A DNA stretch of 64,000 nucleotides. Source: Chitinophaga pinensis. Its GTDB lineage: Bacteria > Bacteroidota > Bacteroidia > UBA7662. Each line of letters opens with the position of its first letter. Position 1 is the first letter of the stretch. The stretch lies in NCBI GenBank assembly GCA_945874665.1, contig CAMCHJ010000001.1, positions 310,001 through 374,000 on the forward strand. The letters run 5' to 3'. Under the pieces are notes generated by a model that did not search any database, was not told the DNA's origin, and was given only the letters and a program-made list of their open reading frames with translations. The position numbers and the translations under genes are program-made. Shown here piece after piece: positions 43,038 to 52,697 of this stretch.

Positions 43038-46000
43038 TTACATATTGCGGCGGTACTGACCACCAACCAAGAACATGGCGTTGGTGATTTGTCCCAGTGA
43101 GCAGCACTTCGCAGCCTCCATAATCGCTTCAAAAACGTTGTGGTTTTGAATGGCGGCCGTTTGTATTTTGCTCAGCAGCTCCTGCGCTTTGTCGGCCTGC
43201 GCCTGGTGCAGCGTGTTGAGCATCTCGATCTGGTATTCCTTTTCTTCAGTAGTCGCACGAATCACTTCCGCCGGCAAAATCGTCGGCGAGCCTTTGCTGC
43301 TCAAAAAGGTATTTACCCCAATGATCGGCAGCTCCCCGGTATGCTTGAGCATCTCGTAATGCATACTTTCTTCCTGAATTTTGTTGCGCTGGTACATGGT
43401 TTCCATGGCGCCTAGTACCCCGCCGCGTTCGGTAATGCGGTCGAATTCGGCCAAGACCGCGGTTTCTACCAAATCGGTAAGCTCTTCGATGATGAACGAG
43501 CCTTGCAGCGGGTTTTGGTTGGTGGCCAAGCCGAGCTCTTTGTTAATAATGAGCTGGATGGCCATGGCCCGGCGCACACTTTCTTCGGTAGGCGTAGTAA
43601 TGGCCTCGTCGTAGGCGTTGGTGTGCAGCGAGTTACAGTTGTCGTAGATGGCGTACAGCGCCTGCAAGGTGGTGCGAATGTCGTTAAAATCGATTTCCTG
43701 GGCGTGGAGCGAGCGACCGCTGGTTTGGATGTGGTATTTCAACATCTGACTGCGCTCGTCGGCCTTGTACTTATGCTTAAGGGCCTTGGCCCAGATGCGG
43801 CGGGCCACCCGGCCAATCACCGAATACTCAGGTTCTACGCCATTGCTGAAGAAGAAGCTGAGGTTGGGCGCAAATTTATTGATGTCCATGCCCCGGCTCA
43901 CGTAATACTCCACAAAGGTGAAGCCGTTGGCCAAGGTAAAGGCGAGCTGCGAAATGGGATTGGCACCCGCCTCGGCAATGTGGTAACCCGAAATACTCAC
44001 CGAGTAAAAATTGCGCACGTTGTGGTCGATGAAGTACGACTGCACGTCGCCCATCAAACGCAGCGAATATTCGGTGCTGAAAATGCAGGTGTTCTGGGCC
44101 TGGTCTTCTTTGAGGATGTCGGCTTGCACAGTGCCGCGCACACTGCTGAGGGTGCGGGACTTGATGTTTTGGTATACGTCGGCAGGCAGCACTTGGTCGC
44201 CAGTAACGCCCAACAGCATTAAACCCAGACCGTCGTTGCCCTCGGGCAGCTCATCAGACTGGTAACGCGGTCGCGCCACGCCTTTGGCTTTGTAAATAGC
44301 GGCGATTTTGGCTGCCACTTCTGCTTCCAGCCCGTTTTCGCGGATGTACAGCTCGCACTGCTGGTCGATGGCGGCGTTCATGAAGAAGCCGAGGAGCATG
44401 GGGGCGGGACCGTTGATGGTCATCGATACCGATGTAGCTGGGTCGCAGAGGTTGAAGCCGCTGTAGAGCTTCTTGGCGTCATCTAAGCAACACACGCTTA
44501 CGCCGGAGTTGCCGATTTTGCCGTAGATATCTGGGCGGTAATCTGGGTCGTTGCCATACAAGGTCACCGAGTCGAAGGCCGTGCTCAAACGCTTGGCCGG
44601 TAAGCCATGCGATACGTAGTGGAAACGTTTGTTGGTGCGCTCTGGTCCGCCTTCTCCGGCAAACATCCGCGTAGGATCTTCGCCCACACGCTTGAAAGGG
44701 AACACCCCAGCGGTGTAAGGGAACTCGCCCGGCACGTTTTCTTGCAGGTTCCAACGGAGTACGTCGCCCCAAGCTTTGTAGCTCGGCAAACTCACCTTAG
44801 GAATTTGCAAATGCGAAAGGCTCTCGGTATGGGTAGGCACTTCGATGGCCTTGCCGCGCACATGGTAGGTAAAGATGGGGTCTTTGTAGGTTTTTACTTT
44901 TTGCTCCCAAGTGTCGAGCAGGTGTTTGTTTTCGCCTGCCAGCTTGCGTTCCAAAGCCACCAAGCGCTCTTCGAGGGTTTGGATGGTGGTGGATAAAGCG
45001 GCATCAGGCGCACCGGCTGTGCTGCTGCCTTTGAGGTGGGCGATGCTTTCGCTGAGGTTGTAGAGTTGCTGCGCGAGGGCAGCCTGTTCCTCTACCCAAG
45101 TATCGTACTGCCGAATGCTGTCGGTAATTTCGCTGAGGTAGCGGGTGCGGTGCGGGGGAATGATGAAAATTTTCTCCGACATTTCGCCCGAAGCGGCAAA
45201 GGTGCTGGCTAAAGGCGCACCAGTTTTGGCCACAAGGTGGTCGATTACCGAACGGTACAAGCGGTTCATGCCCGGGTCGTTAAACTGCGAAGCAATGGTG
45301 CCAAATACCGGCATGGTGTCGGGCTTTTCGTCCCAGCGCTGGTGATTGCGCTGAAATTGCTTCTGCACATCGCGCAAGGCATCGAGGGCACCCCGTTTGT
45401 CGAATTTGTTGAGCGCAATCAAATCGGCGAAATCGAGCATGTCGATTTTTTCGAGCTGGGTGGCGGCGCCGTACTCGGGCGTCATCACATACAAGCTCAT
45501 ATCGCTGTGCTCGATGATTTCGGTATCGCTCTGACCAATGCCCGATGTTTCGAGTACGATGAGGTCGAAGCCCGCAGCCTTGGTTACATCCACCGCATCT
45601 TGCACATATTTGCTCAAGGCGAGGTTGCTCTGGCGCGTGGCCAACGAGCGCATGTACACTCGTGAGTTGTTGATGCTGTTCATCCGGATGCGGTCGCCCA
45701 ACAGCGCGCCACCAGTTTTGCGTTTGCTCGGATCAACCGATATGATGGCGATGGTTTTGCCTTTTTCAACGTCCCCATCTTCCATAAAATCGAGTAAAAA
45801 GCGGCGTACGAGCTCGTCTACCAAGCTCGATTTGCCCGACCCACCCGTGCCGGTGATGCCGAGTACGGGGGTGATTTTTGTTTTAGCCGAAGCCGCAATC
45901 ATTTCGGTGATTTTGCCGCGTACGGTGGCGTATAGCTCGGGATTGTTTTCTGCCGTAGAAATGATGCGGGCAATGCTCAAGGGTTCTTTTTGTAGGATGT

Positions 46001-46466
46001 GACCCAGCTCGCCGTTTAAGCTCATGCCGGTGGCAAAGTCGCACTGCTCTAGCAAATGGTTGATCATGCCCTGCAGGCCCATCGACCGGCCATCGTCGGG
46101 CGAATAAATGCGGGTGATGCCATACGCCTGTAATTCTTCGATTTCGCTTGGCAAGATGGTGCCGCCGCCGCCGCCAAAGAGGCGAATGTGGCCCGCGCCT
46201 TTTTCTTTCAGCAAATCGTACATGTATTTGAAAAACTCTACGTGACCGCCCTGGTAGCTGGTAATGGCAATGGCCTGCGCATCTTCTTGGATGGCGCAGT
46301 TCACAATTTCGGCTACCGAACGGTTGTGCCCCAAATGAATTACTTCGGCACCACTGCTCTGCAAAATGCGCCGCATGATGTTGATGGCAGCATCGTGGCC
46401 ATCAAACAAAGAGGCCGCAGTTACTATGCGGATGTGGTTTTGGGGCTGGTAGATTTTGGTTTCCAT
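43038..46466 (-). CDS. icmF: fused isobutyryl-CoA mutase (IcmF)
   Basis: From ATG 46466 it gives 1142 residues; the TTG at 46496 is unlikely. An N-terminal B12-binding domain ([14 protein letters not shown], His24) is followed by a MeaB/ArgK-like G-protein domain (P-loop GTGGSGKS at 206-213) and a C-terminal TIM-barrel mutase. Substrate-site residues are of the isobutyryl type: Phe in TRMFAGEG, where methylmalonyl mutases have Tyr, and Gln in [11 protein letters not shown], where they have Arg. It interconverts isobutyryl- and n-butyryl-CoA using adenosylcobalamin and chaperones its own cofactor. It is transcribed from its own promoter and converges on the WecA-type gene. Confidence 0.95.
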   Translation of the reverse strand: METKIYQPQNHIRIVTAASLFDGHDAAINIMRRILQSSGAEVIHLGHNRSVAEIVNCAIQEDAQAIAITSYQGGHVEFFKYMYDLLKEKGAGHIRLFGGGGGTILPSEIEELQAYGITRIYSPDDGRSMGLQGMINHLLEQCDFATGMSLNGELGHILQKEPLSIARIISTAENNPELYATVRGKITEMIAASAKTKITPVLGITGTGGSGKSSLVDELVRRFLLDFMEDGDVEKGKTIAIISVDPSKRKTGGALLGDRIRMNSINNSRVYMRSLATRQSNLALSKYVQDAVDVTKAAGFDLIVLETSGIGQSDTEIIEHSDMSLYVMTPEYGAATQLEKIDMLDFADLIALNKFDKRGALDALRDVQKQFQRNHQRWDEKPDTMPVFGTIASQFNDPGMNRLYRSVIDHLVAKTGAPLASTFAASGEMSEKIFIIPPHRTRYLSEITDSIRQYDTWVEEQAALAQQLYNLSESIAHLKGSSTAGAPDAALSTTIQTLEERLVALERKLAGENKHLLDTWEQKVKTYKDPIFTYHVRGKAIEVPTHTESLSHLQIPKVSLPSYKAWGDVLRWNLQENVPGEFPYTAGVFPFKRVGEDPTRMFAGEGGPERTNKRFHYVSHGLPAKRLSTAFDSVTLYGNDPDYRPDIYGKIGNSGVSVCCLDDAKKLYSGFNLCDPATSVSMTINGPAPMLLGFFMNAAIDQQCELYIRENGLEAEVAAKIAAIYKAKGVARPRYQSDELPEGNDGLGLMLLGVTGDQVLPADVYQNIKSRTLSSVRGTVQADILKEDQAQNTCIFSTEYSLRLMGDVQSYFIDHNVRNFYSVSISGYHIAEAGANPISQLAFTLANGFTFVEYYVSRGMDINKFAPNLSFFFSNGVEPEYSVIGRVARRIWAKALKHKYKADERSQMLKYHIQTSGRSLHAQEIDFNDIRTTLQALYAIYDNCNSLHTNAYDEAITTPTEESVRRAMAIQLIINKELGLATNQNPLQGSFIIEELTDLVETAVLAEFDRITERGGVLGAMETMYQRNKIQEESMHYEMLKHTGELPIIGVNTFLSSKGSPTILPAEVIRATTEEKEYQIEMLNTLHQAQADKAQELLSKIQTAAIQNHNVFEAIMEAAKCCSLGQITNAMFLVGGQYRRNM

Positions 46467-46493
46467 AAAAACGGAGCGATTTTTTGAGAAGCA

Positions 46494-46501
46494 CAAAAAT
46501 A
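46494..46501 (-). promoter_or_regulatory. icmF: -7 promoter element of icmF
   Basis: On the minus strand the sequence reads TATTTTTG, an exact TAnnTTTG match, 27 bases before the icmF ATG and beyond the terminator of the upstream gene. Confidence 0.5.
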
Positions 46502-46557
46502 CAAAATTCTAAGCCAAGGTGGATGAATGAAAGCAGGGAGCTGAAGGCTGCGGGCAT

Positions 46558-46586
46558 AAAAAAAGGGAGACCAATCGGCCTCCCTT
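46558..46586 (-). terminator. intrinsic terminator of the PA-domain T9SS gene
   Basis: On the minus strand AAGGGAGGCC-GATT-GGTCTCCCTT is followed by seven T. It lies 22 bases after the stop of the gene at 46,608-48,362. Confidence 0.88.
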
Positions 46587-46607
46587 AGTTCTATTTTGTA
46601 AGTGTGA

Positions 46608-48362
46608 TTACTTCGTTACTACAAAACGGCTGGTGTTGAAGCCTTTGTTGGTCTTCATTACAAGGGTGTAAAGACCTTCTTGCAACTGACCAACGCTCAA
46701 CGTCATTTGGTCATTCAAGCCATCTACCATTTTGGTGCCGCTCATTACGATGCGACCAGCAACGTCCATTACATCGTAGTTAACTGCGCCAATGGCGTTT
46801 TCAGCATTGATGCGGATGTTTAAATTGTCACGTACTGGGTTTGGATACACACGGATGTTGAGATCGTTGCGGATTTCGTTTACGCTCGTGTTATCAGGAA
46901 TTTCTTCCACGATCGCCATGATGGCAGGTACAACGTCGGCACCAAATCCATTTGGATTCCAAGTTGTTACAAATACAGGTGAAGTATACTGCTGGTATGC
47001 TAATCTAGACGCTGTATAATCAGAGCCTGGGTCAACACTGCTAAATACGCCAGTCTGACTGCCCGTATAGGCTACGGAGATCATATAAACGCCGTTGCTG
47101 TCGAGGGTTACGCCAGGTGTGCTTGTAGCAATGTCTGAAATTTGAACTTCGCGCATAGAGTTTGAACCTAAGCTGTCGGTATACGTGTAAAAACCTTCAC
47201 CCATTTCAATGATTTCACCTGGGTCAACGATACCATCGTTATTCACGTCTAACCATTGGCTTACTTTACCAACAACCGTTTCGTTGATCAACTGGAATCC
47301 AGTATTGGTTACAAAAGCAAACCTAAGTTTGTTGATTTTTACTTGGTGACCGCGGTCAGCATAGAACCAGTTACCGAACTCGTATGGACCACTTGTGGCG
47401 TCAGAAGGACGGCTACCACCAGAGAAAATCAGGTTGCCAGCAGTATCTAAACGGGTTTTAGAATAAAGGGTATCGGTTAACCAAAGCTGTTGCGTAACAA
47501 CGTTGTCACCATCGAAGTCATCAGTATTAGTGGCAGTAACGTTATACGTAATGAGGTACTTACCACGACCAAAAGCGTTCGGGTCAAAATCTGGTACGGT
47601 AACTTCTTCCACAGAATCAATGGCCAAAGCAGCCAAAGTACCGTTCTGGTTGTAAACAGTTGAAGTTGTTCCAGCAGGGTTAGTGAAGTCAATCTTCACG
47701 TTCAAGTTCACATTGGTTTGTGCGTTCTGACCGTAGTTTACCACTTCTGCACCAAGCTTCACAAGGTAGTCACCAGGGTTTTTGGCTGCCGTGTGTGGCA
47801 CTGCCCAATCCATAGGACGAATCAAGTTGCCGTTAGTGAAACCGTAGTCGTTTGCAAACTGCCCACGCTTCTGACCAATGATGGCTACTGTAGAGTCACT
47901 ATTGATGTAAGGACGAAGTGTAGCGCCATCGGCATTGCTAATCATAACAACCGGAATTCTAACATTCACGCCATTTACGCCACCACCGAGGTTGATTACA
48001 CCAGCAGCATTGTTAATGATGATCACACCAATAGCTCCCGCTTTTTGAGCGCCGTAGGCTTTGAGGCCAAATTCACAAGCGCCGCGATATACAACTGCAA
48101 TTTTGCCTGCCAAAGCAGAGGCGTTAGCAAGTACAGTATCGCAACCAAGGGTGTCAGCACCTGTAGATGAGCGCAGCACCACCAATTGGCCAACAGCCGA
48201 AAGGGTGTCAATGCTCGCGCCCCAGCCTGAGGCTGCAACGCCAATGGTGTAATTGCCTCTAACGGCTGCTGGCCGGGTTACAAAACCAACCACCTGGGCC
48301 GCTGCCTGCTGGGCAAGCATACTGCCAATGCCTAACAGAAGAGTAAGTAAAATCTTTTTCAT
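46608..48362 (-). CDS. secreted PA-domain protein with T9SS type A sorting domain
   Basis: A 584-residue secreted protein. The signal peptide is MKKILLTLLLGIGSMLAQQA with cleavage near residue 22. A protease-associated (PA) domain covers about residues 60-160 (KIAVVYRGACEFGLKAYGAQ, then GAIGVIIINN). A strand-rich middle part follows, and the last 80 residues are a T9SS sorting domain (RVYPNPVRDNLNI, VMDVAGRIVMSG, GLYTLVMKTNKG). PA domains usually accompany peptidases, but no peptidase motif is seen, so binding or an adhesive role is likely. It is moved across the outer membrane by the type IX system, which is not encoded here. Confidence 0.88.
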   Translation of the reverse strand: MKKILLTLLLGIGSMLAQQAAAQVVGFVTRPAAVRGNYTIGVAASGWGASIDTLSAVGQLVVLRSSTGADTLGCDTVLANASALAGKIAVVYRGACEFGLKAYGAQKAGAIGVIIINNAAGVINLGGGVNGVNVRIPVVMISNADGATLRPYINSDSTVAIIGQKRGQFANDYGFTNGNLIRPMDWAVPHTAAKNPGDYLVKLGAEVVNYGQNAQTNVNLNVKIDFTNPAGTTSTVYNQNGTLAALAIDSVEEVTVPDFDPNAFGRGKYLITYNVTATNTDDFDGDNVVTQQLWLTDTLYSKTRLDTAGNLIFSGGSRPSDATSGPYEFGNWFYADRGHQVKINKLRFAFVTNTGFQLINETVVGKVSQWLDVNNDGIVDPGEIIEMGEGFYTYTDSLGSNSMREVQISDIATSTPGVTLDSNGVYMISVAYTGSQTGVFSSVDPGSDYTASRLAYQQYTSPVFVTTWNPNGFGADVVPAIMAIVEEIPDNTSVNEIRNDLNIRVYPNPVRDNLNIRINAENAIGAVNYDVMDVAGRIVMSGTKMVDGLNDQMTLSVGQLQEGLYTLVMKTNKGFNTSRFVVTK

Positions 48363-48578
48363 AATTTAGGTTTTAATGTTTAAAGTCCAATAATACGCAT
48401 TTTCAATTTTTATACATCACTTATTGCATTTTTTTTCATTTCTACTTAACGGTAAATTAATATCGAACGCTTTTGATTGTATATCTAAACTCATGAATAA
48501 GCTTCAGTGCAAAAGCGGTGTGCTTTTAATGTCAATTCCTATGCATACAGACGAAGGCTTGGGGTCTTATCTTCGTGT

Positions 48579-49208
48579 ATGCTTACCCCAGCTCTGTTAA
48601 AAAACGCGCTTTCAAAAGATTTACCGGGTTTAAAGCAGCAACTCACCATGGCACCACCTTACCGCGAGGTGCCCAACGAAACGTGGGTGCGGGCGCAAAA
48701 TCCAAAAGAGGCCGCTGTGCTGCTGCTGCTTTTTGAGCGTGCCGGCGACTGGCAGCTGCTGTTTACCAAACGGGTGGCTTATCCAGGCGTTCACAGCGCG
48801 CAAATTAGTTTTCCAGGCGGTAAAATGGAAGCAATCGACACATCCAAACAGCAAACCGCCTTGCGTGAAACAGAGGAGGAGGTGGGTGTATCGGCGCAGC
48901 AAATCGAGCTGCTGGGCCCCTTAACCCCGCTCTACATCCCGCCTAGCAATTTTTTAGTTGATCCTTTTGTAGGGCGACTTACTGAATCGCCGCTTTGGGT
49001 ACCGCAAGCTTCGGAGGTGGCCGAAATTGTAGAGATCCCCATCAACTACCTCCTGCAAACAAAAGCCCGCACCGAACGCAACATTGCGGTAGGTACGGGC
49101 CAGCGTACAGTGCCCGGTTTTGTATGGGAAGAGCACTTTATTTGGGGCGCCACGGCCATGATGCTCGAAGAGTTTTTGGCGGTGGTGCGGACTGCCCTTG
49201 CCGATTAA
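48579..49208 (+). CDS. NUDIX hydrolase, CoA pyrophosphatase (NudL) type
   Basis: From ATG 48579 it gives 209 residues; GTG 48507 only adds an unconserved tail. The NudL-specific SAQISFPGGKMEAID is followed by the NUDIX helix ALRETEEEVGV with the spacing usual in CoA pyrophosphatases, and by PPSNFLVDPFVG. It hydrolyses CoA or its derivatives to 3',5'-ADP and phosphopantetheine. Its end overlaps the end of the convergent DUF2892 gene by four bases. TATCTTCG at 48568-48575 may be a -7 element. Confidence 0.87.
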   Translation: MLTPALLKNALSKDLPGLKQQLTMAPPYREVPNETWVRAQNPKEAAVLLLLFERAGDWQLLFTKRVAYPGVHSAQISFPGGKMEAIDTSKQQTALRETEEEVGVSAQQIELLGPLTPLYIPPSNFLVDPFVGRLTESPLWVPQASEVAEIVEIPINYLLQTKARTERNIAVGTGQRTVPGFVWEEHFIWGATAMMLEEFLAVVRTALAD

Positions 49209-49408
49209 GCTTTTTTGCAGGTGTTGATGCCGAAGGGGGCGTACAACGGACAAAAGGAGATGAAGGAAGTGAGTACAAAAATGGCTGCGAAGACCAAAAG
49301 TACAATCCCTAACACGCCAGTGAGGGTGCCGGTGAAGTACAAAGCAGCTATGACGATGGCAATCAGTATGCGCACCGTCTTGTCGGTATTACCCATGTTT
49401 TTTTTCAT
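49205..49408 (-). CDS. small DUF2892-family membrane protein
   Basis: A 67-residue protein beginning MKKNMGNTDKTVRILIAI, with two hydrophobic helices (residues 13-30 and 31-50) and FCPLYAPFGINTCKK at the end. This is the DUF2892/YgaP-membrane-domain pattern, including the paired cysteines. The family is often beside rhodanese or redox proteins; here it stands alone. Role unknown. Confidence 0.85.
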   Translation of the reverse strand: MKKNMGNTDKTVRILIAIVIAALYFTGTLTGVLGIVLLVFAAIFVLTSFISFCPLYAPFGINTCKKA

Positions 49409-49490
49409 GATGTTGGTTGATTAGGACAGCAAGCTAGCGAATTTTTAAGGCTGCATAGGTAACCTGGGTTACACGAGCAGGCTTTTGTTT

Positions 49491-50783
49491 TTATTGAAGG
49501 AGGATGCGCTGAAAATGGTGCTCGTCGTCGGTGTAAAGCTGCAACAGATACAGACCAGCCGCCAATCCTTGCAAATCGAGCCGCTGCTGGTGTTTGCCAG
49601 CGGGCAAGTATTGCGGAGGATAGCTGCGGATGCTTTTGCCTTGGATATCGCTCAAAAGGAAGCCTGCATTGCCGGCGTCTGCCAATTTAAAGGTGGCGGT
49701 GATGCTGCCTTGAGCGGGATTAGGGTAGGCCGGTAGCAGGATGTGGCGTTTTTTGGCCGGGTACAGGGGATGTTCGGATACCGTTAATCCCAGTCCTGGA
49801 CCGCTATACACAAACTGGTTGCCTGAAATCAGGAGGCGATCGCCGAGGTGTTGCATGCGGTTGAAGCCGGTGTATTGTTGGGTGCGGGTCCAGGTGGTGC
49901 CGCCATCGGTCGTGTATAAAATGCCCGAAAAGTGCCCGCCTGCAAAGCCGATGTCGCGGGTGAGGAAGCCCACCGACTGCAGCATCGGCAGTGCGAAGGA
50001 GTCGATGGTAATGAGTTGCCAAGTTTGGCCAGCGTCGTAGCTGCGCAGGTAAGCGTTGGGTTCTTCGAGGCCGTTTTCGAGCGAAACGTAATAGTCGGTT
50101 GCACTGCGTTTGAAAAACTTCCAGGCTTGGTCGCCGGGCCGGTTCGAAACAGCCGCAGTCGTCCAGCTGTTGCCCCCGTCGGATGTACGTAATAATATGG
50201 CGCCTTCTCCAGCGACCGCCGATTTACCGGTCAAATAACCGTTGAGCGAATCTAGAAAATGAATGTCGATAAGTTGACTGGCCTGTGGTTTCATGTCGGT
50301 GTACACCCAAGTACGGCCGGTGTCAACGCTGCGCAGTAGGTAAGCATCACCAAAGTACCGGCCAGTGGCAAAGAGCAGGTGCTCATCTACCACCGACATG
50401 CCGCAGATGGCGGTGATGCCAGCGGGCAGACTGTCGCTGAGGTTTTCCCAGCTTTGGCCACCATTGAGTGTGCGCCAAAAGGTACGGTTGGGGGCGAGGG
50501 TGCCGAGAAAGCCAATTGAATCGTTGAAAAAGCGGATTGAACGCACGTACGGCCGGGAGCCTCCCATGGCTGCAAAATTGAGCACGGTGTCATACGACAG
50601 ACCGCCGTCGGTGGTTTTGAGCACGGCCGAGAGCCCATTCACCGCCAAGTAGCCCGTGCCACTGAGGTTCATCTGAAAATCGTCGATCCGCGAAGTGTTC
50701 GTGAACAACGTCTGCAAATTGGGTTGAGCCAAGGCTAGCGTGCTTGTGCAACTGAATAAAACGAAAAGTAGGAGTGTACGCAT
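49491..50783 (-). CDS. secreted Ycf48/BNR-like beta-propeller with T9SS sorting domain
   Basis: From ATG 50783 it gives 430 residues. After a signal peptide (LLLFVLFSCTSTLALAQ) come repeated TTDGGxSW-type blades (KTTDGGLSYDT, RTLNGGQSWENL, RTSDGGNSWTT, YTTDGGTTWTR), the Asp-box pattern of Ycf48/sialidase-like propellers. The tail has PAYPNPAQGSITATF and LAAGLYLLQLY, a T9SS type A sorting signal. It is a surface or secreted protein, probably binding. It starts only ten bases after the small antitoxin gene, so it may be co-transcribed with the TA pair. Confidence 0.87.
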   Translation of the reverse strand: MRTLLLFVLFSCTSTLALAQPNLQTLFTNTSRIDDFQMNLSGTGYLAVNGLSAVLKTTDGGLSYDTVLNFAAMGGSRPYVRSIRFFNDSIGFLGTLAPNRTFWRTLNGGQSWENLSDSLPAGITAICGMSVVDEHLLFATGRYFGDAYLLRSVDTGRTWVYTDMKPQASQLIDIHFLDSLNGYLTGKSAVAGEGAILLRTSDGGNSWTTAAVSNRPGDQAWKFFKRSATDYYVSLENGLEEPNAYLRSYDAGQTWQLITIDSFALPMLQSVGFLTRDIGFAGGHFSGILYTTDGGTTWTRTQQYTGFNRMQHLGDRLLISGNQFVYSGPGLGLTVSEHPLYPAKKRHILLPAYPNPAQGSITATFKLADAGNAGFLLSDIQGKSIRSYPPQYLPAGKHQQRLDLQGLAAGLYLLQLYTDDEHHFQRILLQ

Positions 50784-50793
50784 CTTCAAATTT

Positions 50794-50949
50794 CTACTCC
50801 GCTGATGGTTTTACACCTGAAACCAAGTTGCGCTTTTTGAAATAGGCAAGTATTTCTTGCTTGGTCATTTTGTTTAAACGCAGACTCATTTTTTCTCTTT
50901 CGGAGCGCATAAATTGCACCGCATCAAAAGGCTTAGTTATTGTCTTCAT
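50794..50949 (-). CDS. small protein downstream of the PIN toxin, probable antitoxin
   Basis: A 51-residue open frame starting MKTITKPFDAVQFMR and ending in KKRNLVSGVKPSAE. It overlaps the 3' end of the PIN-domain gene by 17 bases, which suggests translational coupling. The FDAVxxMRxxREKxSxxLxxMTxxE pattern is like short antitoxins found beside PIN toxins in Bacteroidota. The order toxin-then-antitoxin is reversed from the usual. It is highly charged and helical. Confidence 0.6.
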   Translation of the reverse strand: MKTITKPFDAVQFMRSEREKMSLRLNKMTKQEILAYFKKRNLVSGVKPSAE

Positions 50950-51400
50950 AATTTCCAAATGCTCTAGGTGAACGGATGTCTAGGGATTTATACCCATTTT
51001 TAATGTTGATCGAATTATATCCCCTGATTCTATCAACGTTTACAATGTGCTTAAAATTCCAGCTTACTAAAAAGTCAGCGTGATGAATAGTTGCCAACGC
51101 AATATGCAAACAATCAACATAACTCGTCTCGCCAACAACCCCAGCGGCTATGTATTCGGTTGCCAAATCAATGGTTTCGCCGGTGACTTTTAAAAATTCG
51201 GTTTGACTAATACGTAGACCTTGAACCAAGTTTTTTACTTTAATGGGCGCGTTTTCTAATTCTTCCTCGGTTATTTCTGAGTATAACATGAAAAAATCAC
51301 CATTCGCGATTCTATTAAATAGCGGGATGGTATAGGCTGCAAACTCAACATCAAAGTATCCACCGAAAACCGAAGTGTCGATATAAATGCGAGGCGTCAT
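50933..51400 (-). CDS. PIN-domain protein, probable VapC-like RNase toxin
   Basis: A 155-residue PIN fold beginning MTPRIYIDTSVFGGYF (Asp8). Acidic residues in EITEEELENA (near 45), SYVDCLHIALA (near 95) and ADFLVSWNFKHI (near 115) fill the four positions of the PIN metal site. Such proteins cut RNA, often tRNA, and are held in check by a neighbouring antitoxin. TAACTTTG on the minus strand at 51405-51412, just before the ATG, may be the -7 element. Confidence 0.83.
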   Translation of the reverse strand: MTPRIYIDTSVFGGYFDVEFAAYTIPLFNRIANGDFFMLYSEITEEELENAPIKVKNLVQGLRISQTEFLKVTGETIDLATEYIAAGVVGETSYVDCLHIALATIHHADFLVSWNFKHIVNVDRIRGYNSINIKNGYKSLDIRSPRAFGNYEDNN

Positions 51401-51404
51401 TAAT

Positions 51405-51412
51405 CAAAGTTA
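51405..51412 (-). promoter_or_regulatory. -7 promoter element of the PIN/antitoxin pair
   Basis: The minus strand reads TAACTTTG (TAnnTTTG) four bases before the PIN start codon; no -33 TTG at the expected spacing. Confidence 0.35.
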
Positions 51413-51499
51413 AGTAATTTTTAGTGTTAACACGACAGATCAAGCACGCAACTCATTTGGCACCCTACCCCAATGTAACCGTCTGTGAAAACCGCCACC

Positions 51500-51775
51500 T
51501 GTGTCGGTCCCTGAGCGTTCATGCAGCGCAGCGGAATGAACAGTCGAAGGCGGTCCCTGAGCGCGAAGCAGCGGTTGCTGAGTTTATCGAAGCATCGAAG
51601 GCCGTCCCGGGTTCGACGGGGCTCACCCACCGAGTGAAGCAGCGGTTGCTGAGTTTATCGAAGCATCGAAGGCGGTCCCGGGTTCGACGGGGCTCACCCC
51701 CCGAGTGAAGCAGCGGTTGCTGAGTTTATCGAAGCATCGAAGGCGGTCCCTGAGCGCGAAGCAGTCGAAGGGCGA
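51500..51775. repeat. repeat region with 71-base tandem units
   Basis: Inside a 632-base gene-free stretch (51,401-52,032), a unit starting GAAGCAGCGGTTGCTGAG recurs at 51,565, 51,636 and 51,707, exactly 71 bases apart, the third copy being partial. The unit contains TTTATCGAAGCATCGAAG and GGTTCGACGGGGCTCACC, related to the GTCGAAG family at 39.3 and 42.8 kb. The remainder of the gap (51,776-52,032) shows no gene, only short AAATC-rich text near 51,985-52,025. Confidence 0.85.
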
Positions 51776-52032
51776 GGTGTTTGTGAACAGGAAAGGTTAA
51801 ATCTATGCATACGGCCGCGGCCTGCACCAAAACGCTGACATCCGAATTTCTTTTGTTCAGATTTAAAATGGCCATTGAACAGCCAGAGAAATGACTCTGT
51901 GAGGAAAAAGGAAGCCTTATTTCGCACGAGACCTTGGCGCAAAATGATCATTTTTTGCAGGTATATCGGGTGTTCAGGCTGTTAAATCTAAAATCTGAAA
52001 TCGCCCATCAGAAATCAGAAATCACATCGGCC

Positions 52033-52557
52033 CTATTTTGTCCTCGACCTTTTATACAACACAATCCCACCCATCAATATCCCTATAAACCCAAACAACC
52101 CAAGCAACCCCCAAGCCATGCTCAACGTGCTCTTTAGCACCACTAAAAAGATAATCGCAACTAAAAATACCGTTGCCACTTCGTTCCATACCCGCAGTTG
52201 CTGACCAGAATATTTGAAAATCCCCTTGAGCTGCTGTCTGTATAAGTACCAACAACTGATGTGATACAGGTAAAGCCCTACTACAAAAGCCATTTTCACA
52301 GCTAGCCAACCGGGTAACGAACCGTACAAATGCCACATCCAGAGTCCGAACACCCCCGTAATCACGGCCGATGGCACGGTAATGCCGCGCCACAGTCGCA
52401 TTAACTGACCGCGGTATTGCTCTTGGAGGATGTTACGCGCCACTTGCTCCCGCGCATTGGCTTCTACGTTATAAATAAGGAGGCGCACGAAGTAAAACAG
52501 TCCTGCAAACCAGGTAACCACAAATAAAATGTGCAGGGCTTTGATGTAGAGGTACAT
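52033..52557 (-). CDS. hemJ: HemJ-type protoporphyrinogen IX oxidase (CopD-like)
   Basis: A 174-residue membrane protein with four or five helices. YLYIKALHILFVVTWFAGLFY at the N-terminus has the conserved His, and LWRGITVPSAVITG, WLAVKMAFVVGLYLYHISC (Lys and His) and the YSGQQLRVWNE loop complete the HemJ/UPF0093 pattern. HemJ oxidises protoporphyrinogen IX in haem synthesis in bacteria that lack HemG or HemY. It is transcribed alone from a recognisable promoter. Confidence 0.85.
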   Translation of the reverse strand: MYLYIKALHILFVVTWFAGLFYFVRLLIYNVEANAREQVARNILQEQYRGQLMRLWRGITVPSAVITGVFGLWMWHLYGSLPGWLAVKMAFVVGLYLYHISCWYLYRQQLKGIFKYSGQQLRVWNEVATVFLVAIIFLVVLKSTLSMAWGLLGLFGFIGILMGGIVLYKRSRTK

Positions 52558-52577
52558 GGAGAGGCGTTGTTGCTGTG

Positions 52578-52609
52578 CAAAAATAGCCCGCTCAACCCAA
52601 TCTTTTCAA
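52578..52609 (-). promoter_or_regulatory. promoter of hemJ
   Basis: The minus strand carries TTG, 21 bases, then TATTTTTG (52,585-52,578), matching the Bacteroidota -33/-7 arrangement, 20 bases ahead of the hemJ ATG. Confidence 0.55.
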
Positions 52610-52697
52610 TTTCTGCGCATCTTTTATCTCGAATTGCGCATCTCAACCAAATTGTAGAATGGATGTTTTATTATTGATGGAAGAAGGAAGCGCAGTC

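Noticed and set aside
43503-44222. 239-residue + strand open frame opposite icmF
   Set aside because: Antisense shadow of a strongly conserved gene, with no recognisable motif; the long frame follows from G+C bias at third positions.
51424-51708. 94-residue open frame across the tandem repeats
   Set aside because: Its sequence is just the translated 71-base repeat unit; repeats with a length not divisible by three change frame between copies, and no start signal is seen.
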